A stretch of DNA of 27,803 nt. It comes from Lachnospiraceae bacterium. Lineage in GTDB: Bacteria; Bacillota; Clostridia; Lachnospirales; Lachnospiraceae. Below the pieces are notes generated by a model. That model did no database searches. It saw nothing but the letters and a program-made list of their open reading frames with translations, and had not been told where the DNA came from. Made by a program: the position numbers and the translations under genes. Shown here one piece after another: positions 1 to 7,333 of this stretch. Location: NCBI GenBank assembly GCA_015057205.1, contig SVEW01000009.1, positions 1 through 27,803 on the forward strand. The letters run 5' to 3'. Numbering within the stretch: position 1 is the stretch's first letter; the number at the start of each line of letters is the position of its first letter.

Positions 1-111
1 GATGATATCTACACAACAGGTGCGACGATGGATGCTGCAGTCAGAACGCTTTTTGAGGCGGGAGTGCAGGAGGTGTACGGACTCACCGTGTGCGTTGGCA
101 GAGGGTTTTAG
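1..111 (+). CDS. comF: ComF family phosphoribosyltransferase-like competence protein, 3' end only
   Basis: The window opens inside this gene; the last 36 codons are present and end in TAG. The visible peptide starts DDIYTTGATMDAA, which matches the phosphoribosyl-pyrophosphate-binding loop of the PRTase fold (two acidic residues followed by a T-T-G-A turn) as it appears near the C terminus of ComF/ComFC proteins. It ends with a short strand and VGRGF, also typical of ComF tails. ComF proteins assist DNA uptake or recombination in competent bacteria. The gene directly downstream is a YvyF-like protein, and comFC-yvyF adjacency is known from Bacillus, which supports the call. The N-terminal zinc finger expected of ComF lies outside the window and cannot be checked. 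Confidence 0.8.
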   Translation, partial: DDIYTTGATMDAAVRTLFEAGVQEVYGLTVCVGRGF

Positions 112-125
112 GAGGATAAATAATC

Positions 126-536
126 ATGGAAATTAGAAATTGTAAAGAATGTGGAAGATTATTTAATTATTTAAGCGGAAGACCAATTTGTCAGGATTGT
201 AAACAGAAGTTGGAAGATAAGTTTATGGAGGTTAAGGCTTACATCCGCGAACATGGTAGAGCAAGTATTGCAGAAGTAGCGGAAGCCAATGAAGTTGACA
301 CAAAACAGATTAAACAATGGGTACGTGAAGAACGTCTTGTTTTCTCGGATGATTCACCGGTTTCCATTGATTGCGAAGGATGTGGTGCTCCGATTAAGTC
401 CGGAAGATTTTGTAAGGAATGTGCCAGCAAGATGACCGATAGCTTAGAGAGCGCTATTCGTAAACCGCAGCCGGTAGTTAATCAGAGAAAGGATACCAGA
501 GACAGAGACAGAATGCGTTTTCTGGATAAACACTAA
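126..536 (+). CDS. yvyF: YvyF-like flagellar-operon zinc-ribbon protein (TIGR03826 type)
   Basis: A 136-residue cytoplasmic protein. It has an N-terminal zinc-ribbon with cysteine pairs at C6/C9 and C22/C25, a central helical winged-helix-like segment (about residues 32-72, with SIAEVAEANEVDTKQIKQWV resembling a MerR-type helix-turn-helix), and a second cysteine cluster at C83/C86 and C96/C99. This layout fits the flagellar-operon protein family that includes B. subtilis YvyF, encoded between comFC and flgM. Here it follows comF by 14 bases with AGGAGG at 111-116, so the two are probably co-transcribed. No flgM follows; a strong terminator closes the unit. The molecular role of the family is poorly known; a regulatory or nucleic-acid-binding role is inferred from the ribbons and helix-turn-helix. 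The C-terminal tail is basic and probably disordered. Confidence 0.75.
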   Translation: MEIRNCKECGRLFNYLSGRPICQDCKQKLEDKFMEVKAYIREHGRASIAEVAEANEVDTKQIKQWVREERLVFSDDSPVSIDCEGCGAPIKSGRFCKECASKMTDSLESAIRKPQPVVNQRKDTRDRDRMRFLDKH

Positions 537-540
537 GGTT

Positions 541-574
541 AAAAGCTACCCGATTTTCCGGGTGGCTTTTCTTT
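541..574 (+). terminator. Rho-independent terminator after yvyF
   Basis: A 12-bp stem, AAAAGCTACCCG (541-552) with CGGGTGGCTTTT (559-570), with one G-T wobble and a 6-base loop, runs into a T-rich tail. It ends the comF-yvyF unit only 15 bases before the next start codon, so the next operon needs read-through or a promoter overlapping this hairpin. Confidence 0.85.
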
Positions 575-585
575 AAGGAGAGAAT

Positions 586-969
586 ATGGTTAATGAAGAA
601 AGAGTTCGCGTAATGACAAAGACAGCGATTTTTGAAGAGGGTGTAGGGAAGAAAGCACTTCCAACAGGGGAATATTATCGAAGTGATTATCTTTTTATCC
701 AGATGCTGAAGAGCTTTTTTTGGGGAAGCGCGGCATTTGGTCTGATTGGATTGCTGGTGGTGTGTTATGGAATGGACGCACTGATGAGCAAACTGCCGTC
801 ACTGAATGTGCTACAGTTGTGTATTGCTGTGTTGATTGCCTATGTATTGTTTATGGTTGTTTATATGGGAGTCAGTTACGTGCGTAGTTATCGAATTTAT
901 CGGAGCTATGAAAAGGCAGTTAAAGGATATGAAAAATCATTGAAACACTTGGAGAATATGTATGAATAA
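586..969 (+). CDS. Small two-helix membrane protein of unknown function
   Basis: I do not recognise this 127-residue protein. It has a polar N-terminal stretch of about 40 residues, two strongly hydrophobic segments (about 44-66 and 73-98), and a C-terminal helical tail rich in Tyr, Lys and Glu (about 100-127) that may form a short coiled coil. The ATG at 586 has AAGGAG at 575-580. An internal ATG at codon 10 lacks a comparable site. The last codons overlap the next start by 8 bases, which implies translational coupling to the larger membrane protein downstream. The two membrane proteins stand directly upstream of the c-di-AMP cyclase operon, so a role in the cell envelope is plausible but is only inferred from position. 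Confidence 0.75.
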   Translation: MVNEERVRVMTKTAIFEEGVGKKALPTGEYYRSDYLFIQMLKSFFWGSAAFGLIGLLVVCYGMDALMSKLPSLNVLQLCIAVLIAYVLFMVVYMGVSYVRSYRIYRSYEKAVKGYEKSLKHLENMYE

Positions 970-1963
970 GATGTTGGAACTAAAGACGAAGCTGATAGTT
1001 TTTGTTGAAAAGAATGAGATTTTCGTAAAAGGAATTGCAAAACTGATCTTGATGTTATGTGCGTTTATATTAGTTTATTTGGAATTGGGATTCTATCAAC
1101 GGGCACACTTCATTGCGGTTCCGGTTGCCTTGGCAGTAATTTGTGCATTTGTGCCGATGGGATTGGGAACCGTTATGTTTGCTGCATATTTGCTACTTAA
1201 CTTATATGGTCTGGGACTGGAGGTGTGTGCGGTAGCGGCTGTTTTACTATTGCTTTGTTTCACACTATATTTTCGATTTGCACCGGGCAAGAGTCATTTG
1301 CTGGTTTTGACACCAATTTGCTGGATGTTACGTGTCCCGTATTTTTTGCCGGTTACAGAAGGTTTGGTGCGTGGCGCAGGAAGTGTGGTGCCGGTTTTGA
1401 TGGGAACCATTATGTTTTACTTTTTGCACGGGTTACGGGCCAATACGGCCTTGTTTACGGCTGCAACCAAGGCGGAACCGATGAACAAGGTAAATGCAGC
1501 ACTTGACTTGATTTTAGGGAATAAAGAGTTATGGCTGGTAGTTGGAACATTCCTGCTTACCACGTTGGTTGTAACGGCGATTCGCAGACGTAGCATTCGG
1601 AATGCATGGCGTGTAGCGATTTATACCGGTATGACATTACAGACTGTAACTTTATTAATCGGCAAGCTGGTGTTCGGTAACATGACAGGGATTGTTGGAA
1701 TGATTATTGGTTCTGTCGTTGCATTGGGAATTAATATTGCTGTAGAGTTTTTCCTATTCCAGTTGGATTACTCCAGGGTGGAACGTGTGCAGTTTGAGGA
1801 CGATTTTTACTATTACTATGTGAAGGCAGTGCCGAAGGTAATGGTGCGCGCACAGGAGAAGAAGGTGACAACCTTCCGATCTGAGGAAGTTAATTTGGAT
1901 GTAGATAAGACAAAAGAGAAAATTGCGAAGGAGTTGGAAATTGATCCAAACCTTCTGAAGTAA
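962..1963 (+). CDS. Multi-pass membrane protein of unknown function, upstream of cdaA
   Basis: A 333-residue integral membrane protein with about eight hydrophobic segments. They begin near residues 17, 48, 70, 95, 135, 185, 218 and 243. A soluble C-terminal tail of about 65 residues follows (FEDDFYYYYVKAVPKVMV, then a charged stretch ending EIDPNLLK). The start overlaps the preceding stop (ATGTATGAATAAG) and has GGAG at 951-954. I cannot assign it to a transporter family: no ATPase, binding-protein partner or signature motif is visible. It is followed after a short hairpin by cdaA. Co-occurrence with c-di-AMP synthesis suggests an envelope or turgor-related role, but this is inference. Some databases may label such proteins loosely as permeases. 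Confidence 0.7.
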   Translation: MNKMLELKTKLIVFVEKNEIFVKGIAKLILMLCAFILVYLELGFYQRAHFIAVPVALAVICAFVPMGLGTVMFAAYLLLNLYGLGLEVCAVAAVLLLLCFTLYFRFAPGKSHLLVLTPICWMLRVPYFLPVTEGLVRGAGSVVPVLMGTIMFYFLHGLRANTALFTAATKAEPMNKVNAALDLILGNKELWLVVGTFLLTTLVVTAIRRRSIRNAWRVAIYTGMTLQTVTLLIGKLVFGNMTGIVGMIIGSVVALGINIAVEFFLFQLDYSRVERVQFEDDFYYYYVKAVPKVMVRAQEKKVTTFRSEEVNLDVDKTKEKIAKELEIDPNLLK

Positions 1964-1971
1964 TAAAGAGA

Positions 1972-1993
1972 TGCTGAAGAAATCAGCAGTTTT
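1972..1993 (+). terminator. Weak intergenic hairpin, possible attenuator before cdaA
   Basis: A 6-bp perfect stem, TGCTGA (1972-1977) with TCAGCA (1983-1988), loop AGAAA, is followed by GTTTTG. The T-run is short, so it may only partly reduce transcription into cdaA or stabilise the upstream transcript. Confidence 0.35.
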
Positions 1994-2021
1994 GTAGAGA
2001 ATGATGGAAAGGAGTGTAGGT

Positions 2022-2918
2022 ATGCAAGGAATTGAGACGTTTGTCAAAAATTACCTGTTTTGGGTGCATTTACCGGAGATAACCCAGACGGATATTGTTG
2101 AGATACTAATTATTGCAGTTCTCGTATATAATATTATGGTCTGGATTAAGAATACACGTGCCTGGGTGCTGTTTAAGGGGCTGATTGTAATATTGGTCTT
2201 TATCTTTCTGGCAGCCATTTTCCAGATGAATACAATTTTGTGGTTAGCAGAGCGAACCTTGAGTGTAGGAATTACTGCGTTGGTTATTATTTTCCAGCCG
2301 GAGCTCCGTAAAGCCCTTGAGTCATTGGGGCAGAAGAAGTTCTTCTCCGGTCTGGTTTTTGTTGATTTGCAGAAGAATAATACAGAGCGTTATTCAGAAA
2401 GAACCGTGAAGGAACTGGTGAAAGCCTGTTTTGATATGGGCAAGGTTAAAACCGGCGCGTTGATTGTTGTAGAGCGGGAGATAGTGCTGGCAGAATTTGA
2501 AAGAACAGGAATCCCGTTGGACGCAATGGTTTCGAATCAGTTGATTATTAACATATTTGAGCACAATACACCGCTTCATGATGGTGCAGTTATTGTGCGT
2601 GGAAATCGTATCGTGGCGGCGACCTGCTATTTGCCGTTGTCGGACAATTTGCATTTGAGTAAAGAACTGGGAACCAGACACCGTGCGGCAGTTGGTGTTA
2701 GCGAGGTGAACGATTCTCTGACGATTGTTGTGTCTGAAGAGACCGGTAAAGTATCGGTTGCGGAAAAGGGCAGATTGGAACGGGATGTTACGCCGGAAAG
2801 ATTGACGGAGCGACTAATGGCGAATCAGAAGATGTTTGAAGACACCGGTCGTCTTGAAAAATTGAAGAGGAGGTTGAAAGAACATGGCAAGGAAACTGGT
2901 CAAAATGGTAACAAATAA
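2022..2918 (+). CDS. cdaA: Diadenylate cyclase CdaA
   Basis: This membrane enzyme condenses two ATP into cyclic di-AMP, the essential messenger controlling potassium, osmolytes and wall homeostasis in Firmicutes. The ATG at 2022 is preferred over one at 2001 because AAAGGAG lies at 2008-2014; this gives 298 residues. There are three N-terminal membrane segments (about 24-41, 47-67 and 78-93). The DAC domain follows with both signature motifs: DGA at 187-189 (HDGAVIVRGNRIVAA) and RHRAA at 219-223 (TRHRAAVGVSEVNDS), so the active site looks intact. The C-terminal tail is charged and helical. The stop overlaps the next gene by 35 bases. The order cdaA-cdaR-glmM is the conserved one in Firmicutes, where CdaR and GlmM bind CdaA and modulate its activity. 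Confidence 0.95.
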   Translation: MQGIETFVKNYLFWVHLPEITQTDIVEILIIAVLVYNIMVWIKNTRAWVLFKGLIVILVFIFLAAIFQMNTILWLAERTLSVGITALVIIFQPELRKALESLGQKKFFSGLVFVDLQKNNTERYSERTVKELVKACFDMGKVKTGALIVVEREIVLAEFERTGIPLDAMVSNQLIINIFEHNTPLHDGAVIVRGNRIVAATCYLPLSDNLHLSKELGTRHRAAVGVSEVNDSLTIVVSEETGKVSVAEKGRLERDVTPERLTERLMANQKMFEDTGRLEKLKRRLKEHGKETGQNGNK

Positions 2919-4155
2919 TTTCATTTTGAAATTGATTGCAGTTTTGTTGGCTGTGGTTCTTTGGCTGGTTGTGGTTAATATTGATAACCCACAGACCACA
3001 ATGACCTTTACTTCCACAGCAAGTATTATAAATGAGAGTATTATTACAGATAACGGCAAGGTGTATGAGGTTTTGGATAATAGTAATACCATTAAATTCT
3101 CAGTTACCGGGCCGAGAACGATTGTTGAGGGAATGTCGGCATCCGATTTTACGGTGGTTGCAGACATGAACAAGATTGATTTGGATTTGGGATTGGTACC
3201 GGTTGAGGTAACACCCGATCGCTATGCCAGCAAGGTATCTGTTTCTTTAAAAACAACCAACGTTCATGTATCTATTGAAACAGTGAAGACGCAGCAGTTT
3301 GCTGTAAATGCGACTTCCACCGGAACACCGATGGAAGGTTATGCATTGGGCAGTGTGGCTTGTGATCCGGCCACGGTTACCATTACCGGTCCGGAATCAA
3401 TTGTTAAGGCAATTGATAAGGTGACGGCAGGAATCAATGTAGATGGTATGTATTCTAATCGCAATCAGACTGTGGTGCCGACGCTTTATGACAGCAATGG
3501 TAAGAAGATAGTCAGCTCAAACATGACGATAGAACCGTCTACTGTGCAGGTGAGTGCGCAGATTATGGGAACCAAGAGTATTCCGGTTACTTATGAATAT
3601 ACCGGAGCGGTGAAGGAAGGCTATCAGGTAGAGTCTGTAAAATGCCTGCCGGAGAGCATTGAAATTAAAGGTTCGAAAGATGCACTGAATGGTATTGATG
3701 AGCTGAAGATTCCATCGAATGCATTGGATTTATCAAAGAGTGTTTCGAATGTAGAGAAGTCGGTATCCATTACCGGATTACTGCCGGAAGGCGTTGAATT
3801 GGTGGATGGAGACAATAATAACGTAATAATCAAAGCGGAAATTGTATCACGCAAAGCGCGTAATTTTAAGGTTGCTGTGGAAGATATTGCTATTACAAAC
3901 CTACCGGAAGGATATGAGATTGACTTTTTGCAAAAAAGTGTAACCGTTACCATTACCGGTGAAAGAGCAGCTATTGATAAGGTGAAAGCAGCGGACATTA
4001 AATTGTCGTTGAACATTGCCGGACAGCATACCGGTCGCTTTGAGAAGATGCCGGTTGTGGAAGATATTGACGGCGTATCAGAGATAAAAGTAACGTCTGT
4101 CTTGGGCCGTGTGGTTAAGTCGGAGAGCGAGGCTGAAGAGGACGAAGAAGAATAA
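2884..4155 (+). CDS. cdaR: CdaR, YbbR-domain regulator of CdaA
   Basis: A 423-residue protein with one N-terminal membrane helix (about residues 13-32) and a long extracytoplasmic part made of about four YbbR repeats. The repeats are visible as recurring units ending in V-x-I-x-G-P/E or similar turns (VTITGPESIVKAIDKV, IEIKGSKDALNGIDEL, VTITGERAAIDKVKAA). The C terminus is very acidic (SESEAEEDEEE). AGGAGG at 2868-2873 sets the ATG at 2884, inside the end of cdaA, so translation is coupled. CdaR homologues contact CdaA in the membrane and alter c-di-AMP output, apparently in response to the envelope. Function is assigned from the family and this operon context. Confidence 0.92.
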   Translation: MARKLVKMVTNNFILKLIAVLLAVVLWLVVVNIDNPQTTMTFTSTASIINESIITDNGKVYEVLDNSNTIKFSVTGPRTIVEGMSASDFTVVADMNKIDLDLGLVPVEVTPDRYASKVSVSLKTTNVHVSIETVKTQQFAVNATSTGTPMEGYALGSVACDPATVTITGPESIVKAIDKVTAGINVDGMYSNRNQTVVPTLYDSNGKKIVSSNMTIEPSTVQVSAQIMGTKSIPVTYEYTGAVKEGYQVESVKCLPESIEIKGSKDALNGIDELKIPSNALDLSKSVSNVEKSVSITGLLPEGVELVDGDNNNVIIKAEIVSRKARNFKVAVEDIAITNLPEGYEIDFLQKSVTVTITGERAAIDKVKAADIKLSLNIAGQHTGRFEKMPVVEDIDGVSEIKVTSVLGRVVKSESEAEEDEEE

Positions 4156-4167
4156 TTGGAGGATGTT

Positions 4168-5517
4168 ATGAGTAGATTGTTTGGAACAGATGGAGTAAGA
4201 GGTGTAGCCGGTTCCGAATTGACCATACAGTTGGCAACCCAACTGGGTCAGGCAGGTGCGAGTGTTTTGACAAGGGAGACGGCGCACAAGCCAACGATTA
4301 TTGTGGGTTGTGATACCAGAGTGTCCGGAGGAATGCTATCCAATGCATTGATGGCCGGAATCTGTTCGGTAGGAGCGAATGCGGTGTTTATTGGTGTTGC
4401 ACCAACACCGGCAGTTGCATATCTTACAAAGTTATACAAAGCAGATGCAGGGGTTGTTATTTCAGCATCCCACAATCCGGCGGAGTTTAACGGAATTAAG
4501 TTTTTCAACCGCGAGGGATATAAGTTATCAGATGAATTAGAAGATGAGATTGAGAACCTGATTACCGCCAATATGATGGGTGTAACTATGCCGATTGGGG
4601 ATCAGGTAGGTAAAATATCTTACCGGTTTGATGCGATTGAAGATTATATCGCTTTCGCAACCAAATGTGTACCGGTTGATTTAAAGGGACTTAAAATTGT
4701 TGCTGATTGTGCAGAAGGTGCATCGTATATAACTTCTGTGGAAGCGTTAAAACGTCTGGGCGCAGATGTTGTAGCGATTCACACGAATCCAAATGGAATT
4801 AACATTAATAACAAGTGTGGTTCTACCCATACGGAAGAGTTATGCAAAAGGGTTGTAGAAGCAGGTGCGCAGGTGGGCCTTGCTTTTGATGGAGATGCGG
4901 ATCGTCTTCTTGCGGTAGATGAGAAGGGAACACTGGTTGACGGTGATCAGTTAATGGCAATCTGTGGTATCCATATGAAGAATCGCGGCCGATTGAAAAA
5001 AGATACCATTGTAGGTACCGTAATGAGTAACCTGGGATTTAACCTGATGGGAAAAGAAAATGGTATTCACATAGAACGAACAGTGGTGGGAGACCGTTAT
5101 GTTTTGGAATGTATGAAAGCCAAAGGATATAATTTGGGTGGAGAACAGTCCGGACACATTATTTTCCTGGACGAAAATACCACCGGAGATGGATTACTTT
5201 CCGCATTGCATCTTTTGCAGGTAATGGTAGAGAGCGGAAAACCGCTGTCAGAACTTGCAAGTGTGATGGAAGTATTGCCACAGGCATTGGTAAATGCACA
5301 TGTGCCAAATTCAATCAAGCATAAATTTATGGAGTACCGTGCTATTGCGCAGGCGATTGATGATTTGGAGAAAAAATTTGCAGGGGAAGGACGTGTATTA
5401 ATTCGTCCATCCGGAACAGAACCCTTGGTGCGCGTAATGATTGAAGGTAAGAATCAGGAAGAAATTGAGAAGGAAGCAAGGAAGCTGGCGGACTTAATTT
5501 CTGACGTAATGGGATAA
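4168..5517 (+). CDS. glmM: Phosphoglucosamine mutase GlmM
   Basis: Interconverts glucosamine-6-phosphate and glucosamine-1-phosphate, the step before UDP-GlcNAc and peptidoglycan synthesis. The ATG at 4168 (MSRLFGTDGVRG) follows TTGGAGG at 4156-4162; a TTG at 4156 is part of that ribosome site and is rejected as the start. The 449 residues are the usual length. Visible motifs are the phosphoserine loop SASHNP (S101 is the phosphorylated serine), the metal-binding DGDADR (241-246), the sugar loop GGEQSGH and the phosphate-binding RPSGTEPLVRV near the C terminus. It is the last gene of the cdaA operon. GlmM is known to bind and inhibit CdaA, so the operon couples wall-precursor flux to the second messenger. 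Confidence 0.97.
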   Translation: MSRLFGTDGVRGVAGSELTIQLATQLGQAGASVLTRETAHKPTIIVGCDTRVSGGMLSNALMAGICSVGANAVFIGVAPTPAVAYLTKLYKADAGVVISASHNPAEFNGIKFFNREGYKLSDELEDEIENLITANMMGVTMPIGDQVGKISYRFDAIEDYIAFATKCVPVDLKGLKIVADCAEGASYITSVEALKRLGADVVAIHTNPNGININNKCGSTHTEELCKRVVEAGAQVGLAFDGDADRLLAVDEKGTLVDGDQLMAICGIHMKNRGRLKKDTIVGTVMSNLGFNLMGKENGIHIERTVVGDRYVLECMKAKGYNLGGEQSGHIIFLDENTTGDGLLSALHLLQVMVESGKPLSELASVMEVLPQALVNAHVPNSIKHKFMEYRAIAQAIDDLEKKFAGEGRVLIRPSGTEPLVRVMIEGKNQEEIEKEARKLADLISDVMG

Positions 5518-5535
5518 GAAAATATGCAAAATCCA

Positions 5536-5564
5536 TTGCAATTTGTGAAAATTTATAGTAAGAT
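5536..5564 (+). promoter_or_regulatory. Sigma-A-type promoter for the LCP gene
   Basis: TTGCAA (5536-5541) and TAAGAT (5559-5564) are separated by exactly 17 bases. Transcription would start near 5571, leaving a leader of about 44 bases before the ATG at 5615. No terminator is visible after glmM, so read-through from the cda operon may also contribute. Confidence 0.55.
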
Positions 5565-5614
5565 GAAACGTGAGTTTTTACAAATTTTGTGAAAGGGAAG
5601 CGTGGAGGACACTT

Positions 5615-6751
5615 ATGTCTAAGAAGAGGAAAGCGTTGACCAAACGGCAGAAGAATAGACGGAAGCTGATTGTGTTTATCGTAGAAATTATCATACTTCT
5701 TATCCTGTTAGGTGGGTTCTGGTTTGCTACAAAGCTAAACAAGATTCGTCATACCACCGTTGAGAAAGTGGATAAGAACGAGAACATGGCGAAAGAGACC
5801 ACAGAGAAGCTGGAGAAATATACAAATCTGGCACTGTTGGGGTTGGACAACCGGGTAGTAGGTAATTATAAGACCGGCAACGCCGATTCCATTATTATTG
5901 CGAGCATTAACAACGAGACGAAAGAAGTGAAACTTGTTTCTGTATACCGAGATACATATTTGCGTGTAACGGAGGCAGGAACCTATTCAAAAGTTAATTC
6001 AGCCTATAGCCGTAATGGAGGCGCTGTAGGTATGATGAATACGTTGAATACCAATCTTGATTTGGACATTGAAGATTATATTTCGGTGGACTGGTATGCG
6101 CTAGTCAAGACCATCAATTTGATTGACGGAATTGATGTGGAGATGACGCCGCAGGAAGCATTGCAGGTAAATAAGTATGTGCGTGATGTAGGACCGGCTA
6201 CCGGATATACAACGAATAAGGTCGCGGTTGCAGGAGCAAACCATTTAGATGGCGTACAGGCATTATCGTATGCCCGTATTCGTAAGGGCGTAGGAGATGA
6301 TTTTAAACGAACAGAGCGTCAGCGTGAAGTCATTTCTAAGATGGTTGATAAGATTAAGCGGGCCGGATTTGGAACCTTAAATAAGATTATGGATGAAGTG
6401 TTCCCGGATATTGAGACGAGCCTATCATTGACCGAGATGTTGGATATGGCCAAATCATTAATGGAATATTCTATGGGAGATTCCATGGGATTCCCGAAGG
6501 AGAGAGAGGGTAAGACCGTGGGTAGTGCCGGATCTTGTGTGATTCCGGCCAGTTTACAAACCAACGCTGAGATTCTTCATCAATTTTTATTTGAAAATGA
6601 AGCATATCAGCCGTCTCCAACCGTTCAGGAGATTAGCAATTCCATCGTGTATACCACCGGTGTGGCAGCACACCCGGAAGAGTCTACTACACAAGAGCAG
6701 GGAACGGAAGGGACAACAGGAACCACAGGGCAGGGGACTGTGCAGCAATAG
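5615..6751 (+). CDS. LytR-CpsA-Psr (LCP) family cell-wall polymer ligase
   Basis: LCP proteins sit outside the membrane and transfer lipid-linked teichoic acids or polysaccharides onto peptidoglycan. The ATG at 5615 with GGAGG at 5604-5608 gives 378 residues; an in-frame GTG at 5570 has no such site. The N terminus is very basic (MSKKRKALTKRQKNRRK), then one membrane helix (about 18-40). The LCP domain shows the family motifs: LLGLDNR, NADSIIIASINNETKEVKLV with the following S-V-Y-R-D (metal and pyrophosphate site), the central DWYALVKTINLIDGIDVEM, and ALSYARIRKGVGDDFKRTER with the conserved arginines. The C-terminal 40 residues are Thr/Gly/Gln-rich and probably disordered. Its place behind glmM and before a GtrA protein fits an envelope-polysaccharide role. 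The exact polymer is unknown. Confidence 0.92.
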   Translation: MSKKRKALTKRQKNRRKLIVFIVEIIILLILLGGFWFATKLNKIRHTTVEKVDKNENMAKETTEKLEKYTNLALLGLDNRVVGNYKTGNADSIIIASINNETKEVKLVSVYRDTYLRVTEAGTYSKVNSAYSRNGGAVGMMNTLNTNLDLDIEDYISVDWYALVKTINLIDGIDVEMTPQEALQVNKYVRDVGPATGYTTNKVAVAGANHLDGVQALSYARIRKGVGDDFKRTERQREVISKMVDKIKRAGFGTLNKIMDEVFPDIETSLSLTEMLDMAKSLMEYSMGDSMGFPKEREGKTVGSAGSCVIPASLQTNAEILHQFLFENEAYQPSPTVQEISNSIVYTTGVAAHPEESTTQEQGTEGTTGTTGQGTVQQ

Positions 6752-6763
6752 AAGAGGAAGTAT

Positions 6764-7171
6764 ATGAGGAACTTTGTAAATCAATTTTTCCGCCACTCCA
6801 TTGTGGGAGGGACGGCATTTGCGATTGACTATGGATTGTTGATTGCATTGACGGAGATTGCAGGCGTGTATTATTTATGGTCAGCAATCATTTCGTTTGT
6901 AATCTCTATGATATTTAACTATTGTTTTAGTATGCGTTTTGTATTTCAGTGTAGAACAGATATCAGTAGACAGTTGGTGTTTCTGATTTTTACAACACTT
7001 AGCAGCATTGGTCTTGCGATGAATACCATATTACTTTGGTATCTGGTTAGTTTTACAGATATGCATTACCAACCGGCGAAGCTATTGGCAACGTTACTGG
7101 TAACGTTATACAATTTCTTTTCAAGAAAACGTTATTTGGAAGAGAAACAGGTTTTGAATGAAGCAATTTAA
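6764..7171 (+). CDS. GtrA family membrane protein
   Basis: 135 residues with four membrane helices (about 9-29, 36-57, 73-93 and 103-122). The FRHSIVGGTAFAIDYGLL start and the FNYCFSMRFVF and YNFFSRKRYLF-like basic ends of helices are typical of the GtrA family. Some members help flip or deliver undecaprenyl-linked sugars, as in serotype conversion and teichoic acid glycosylation. It begins 12 bases after the LCP stop with GAGGAAG upstream, so the two are co-transcribed, and a terminator follows the stop. A role in supplying or decorating wall glycopolymers is inferred from family and neighbour. No glycosyltransferase is adjacent. Confidence 0.88.
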   Translation: MRNFVNQFFRHSIVGGTAFAIDYGLLIALTEIAGVYYLWSAIISFVISMIFNYCFSMRFVFQCRTDISRQLVFLIFTTLSSIGLAMNTILLWYLVSFTDMHYQPAKLLATLLVTLYNFFSRKRYLEEKQVLNEAI

Positions 7172-7172
7172 G

Positions 7173-7206
7173 AAAGATGCCCTGAAATAGGGGGCATCTT
7201 TTTTGC
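7173..7206 (+). terminator. Terminator after the GtrA gene
   Basis: The stem AAGATGCCC (7174-7182) with GGGCATCTT (7192-7200) is followed by TTTTT. It closes the LCP-GtrA unit. Confidence 0.85.
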
Positions 7207-7260
7207 GTGTATCAATGGGGTGCAATTATCATCATTACATTAGATAAACATCAGTCCCTT

Positions 7261-7296
7261 TTCTGCAAGTCGTCACATTACTTACACATTGCAGAA
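7261..7296. promoter_or_regulatory. Perfect inverted repeat upstream of htrA, possible operator
   Basis: TTCTGCAA (7261-7268) and TTGCAGAA (7289-7296) are perfect inverted copies separated by 20 bases. They lie between the previous terminator and the htrA ribosome site. This could be a regulator's operator or a leader stem. It does not match CIRCE or the CtsR box. I could not place a convincing promoter nearby. Confidence 0.35.
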
Positions 7297-7333
7297 CTAG
7301 ACTATGGATATCAGGTTAAAGGAGGAGTTAGAA

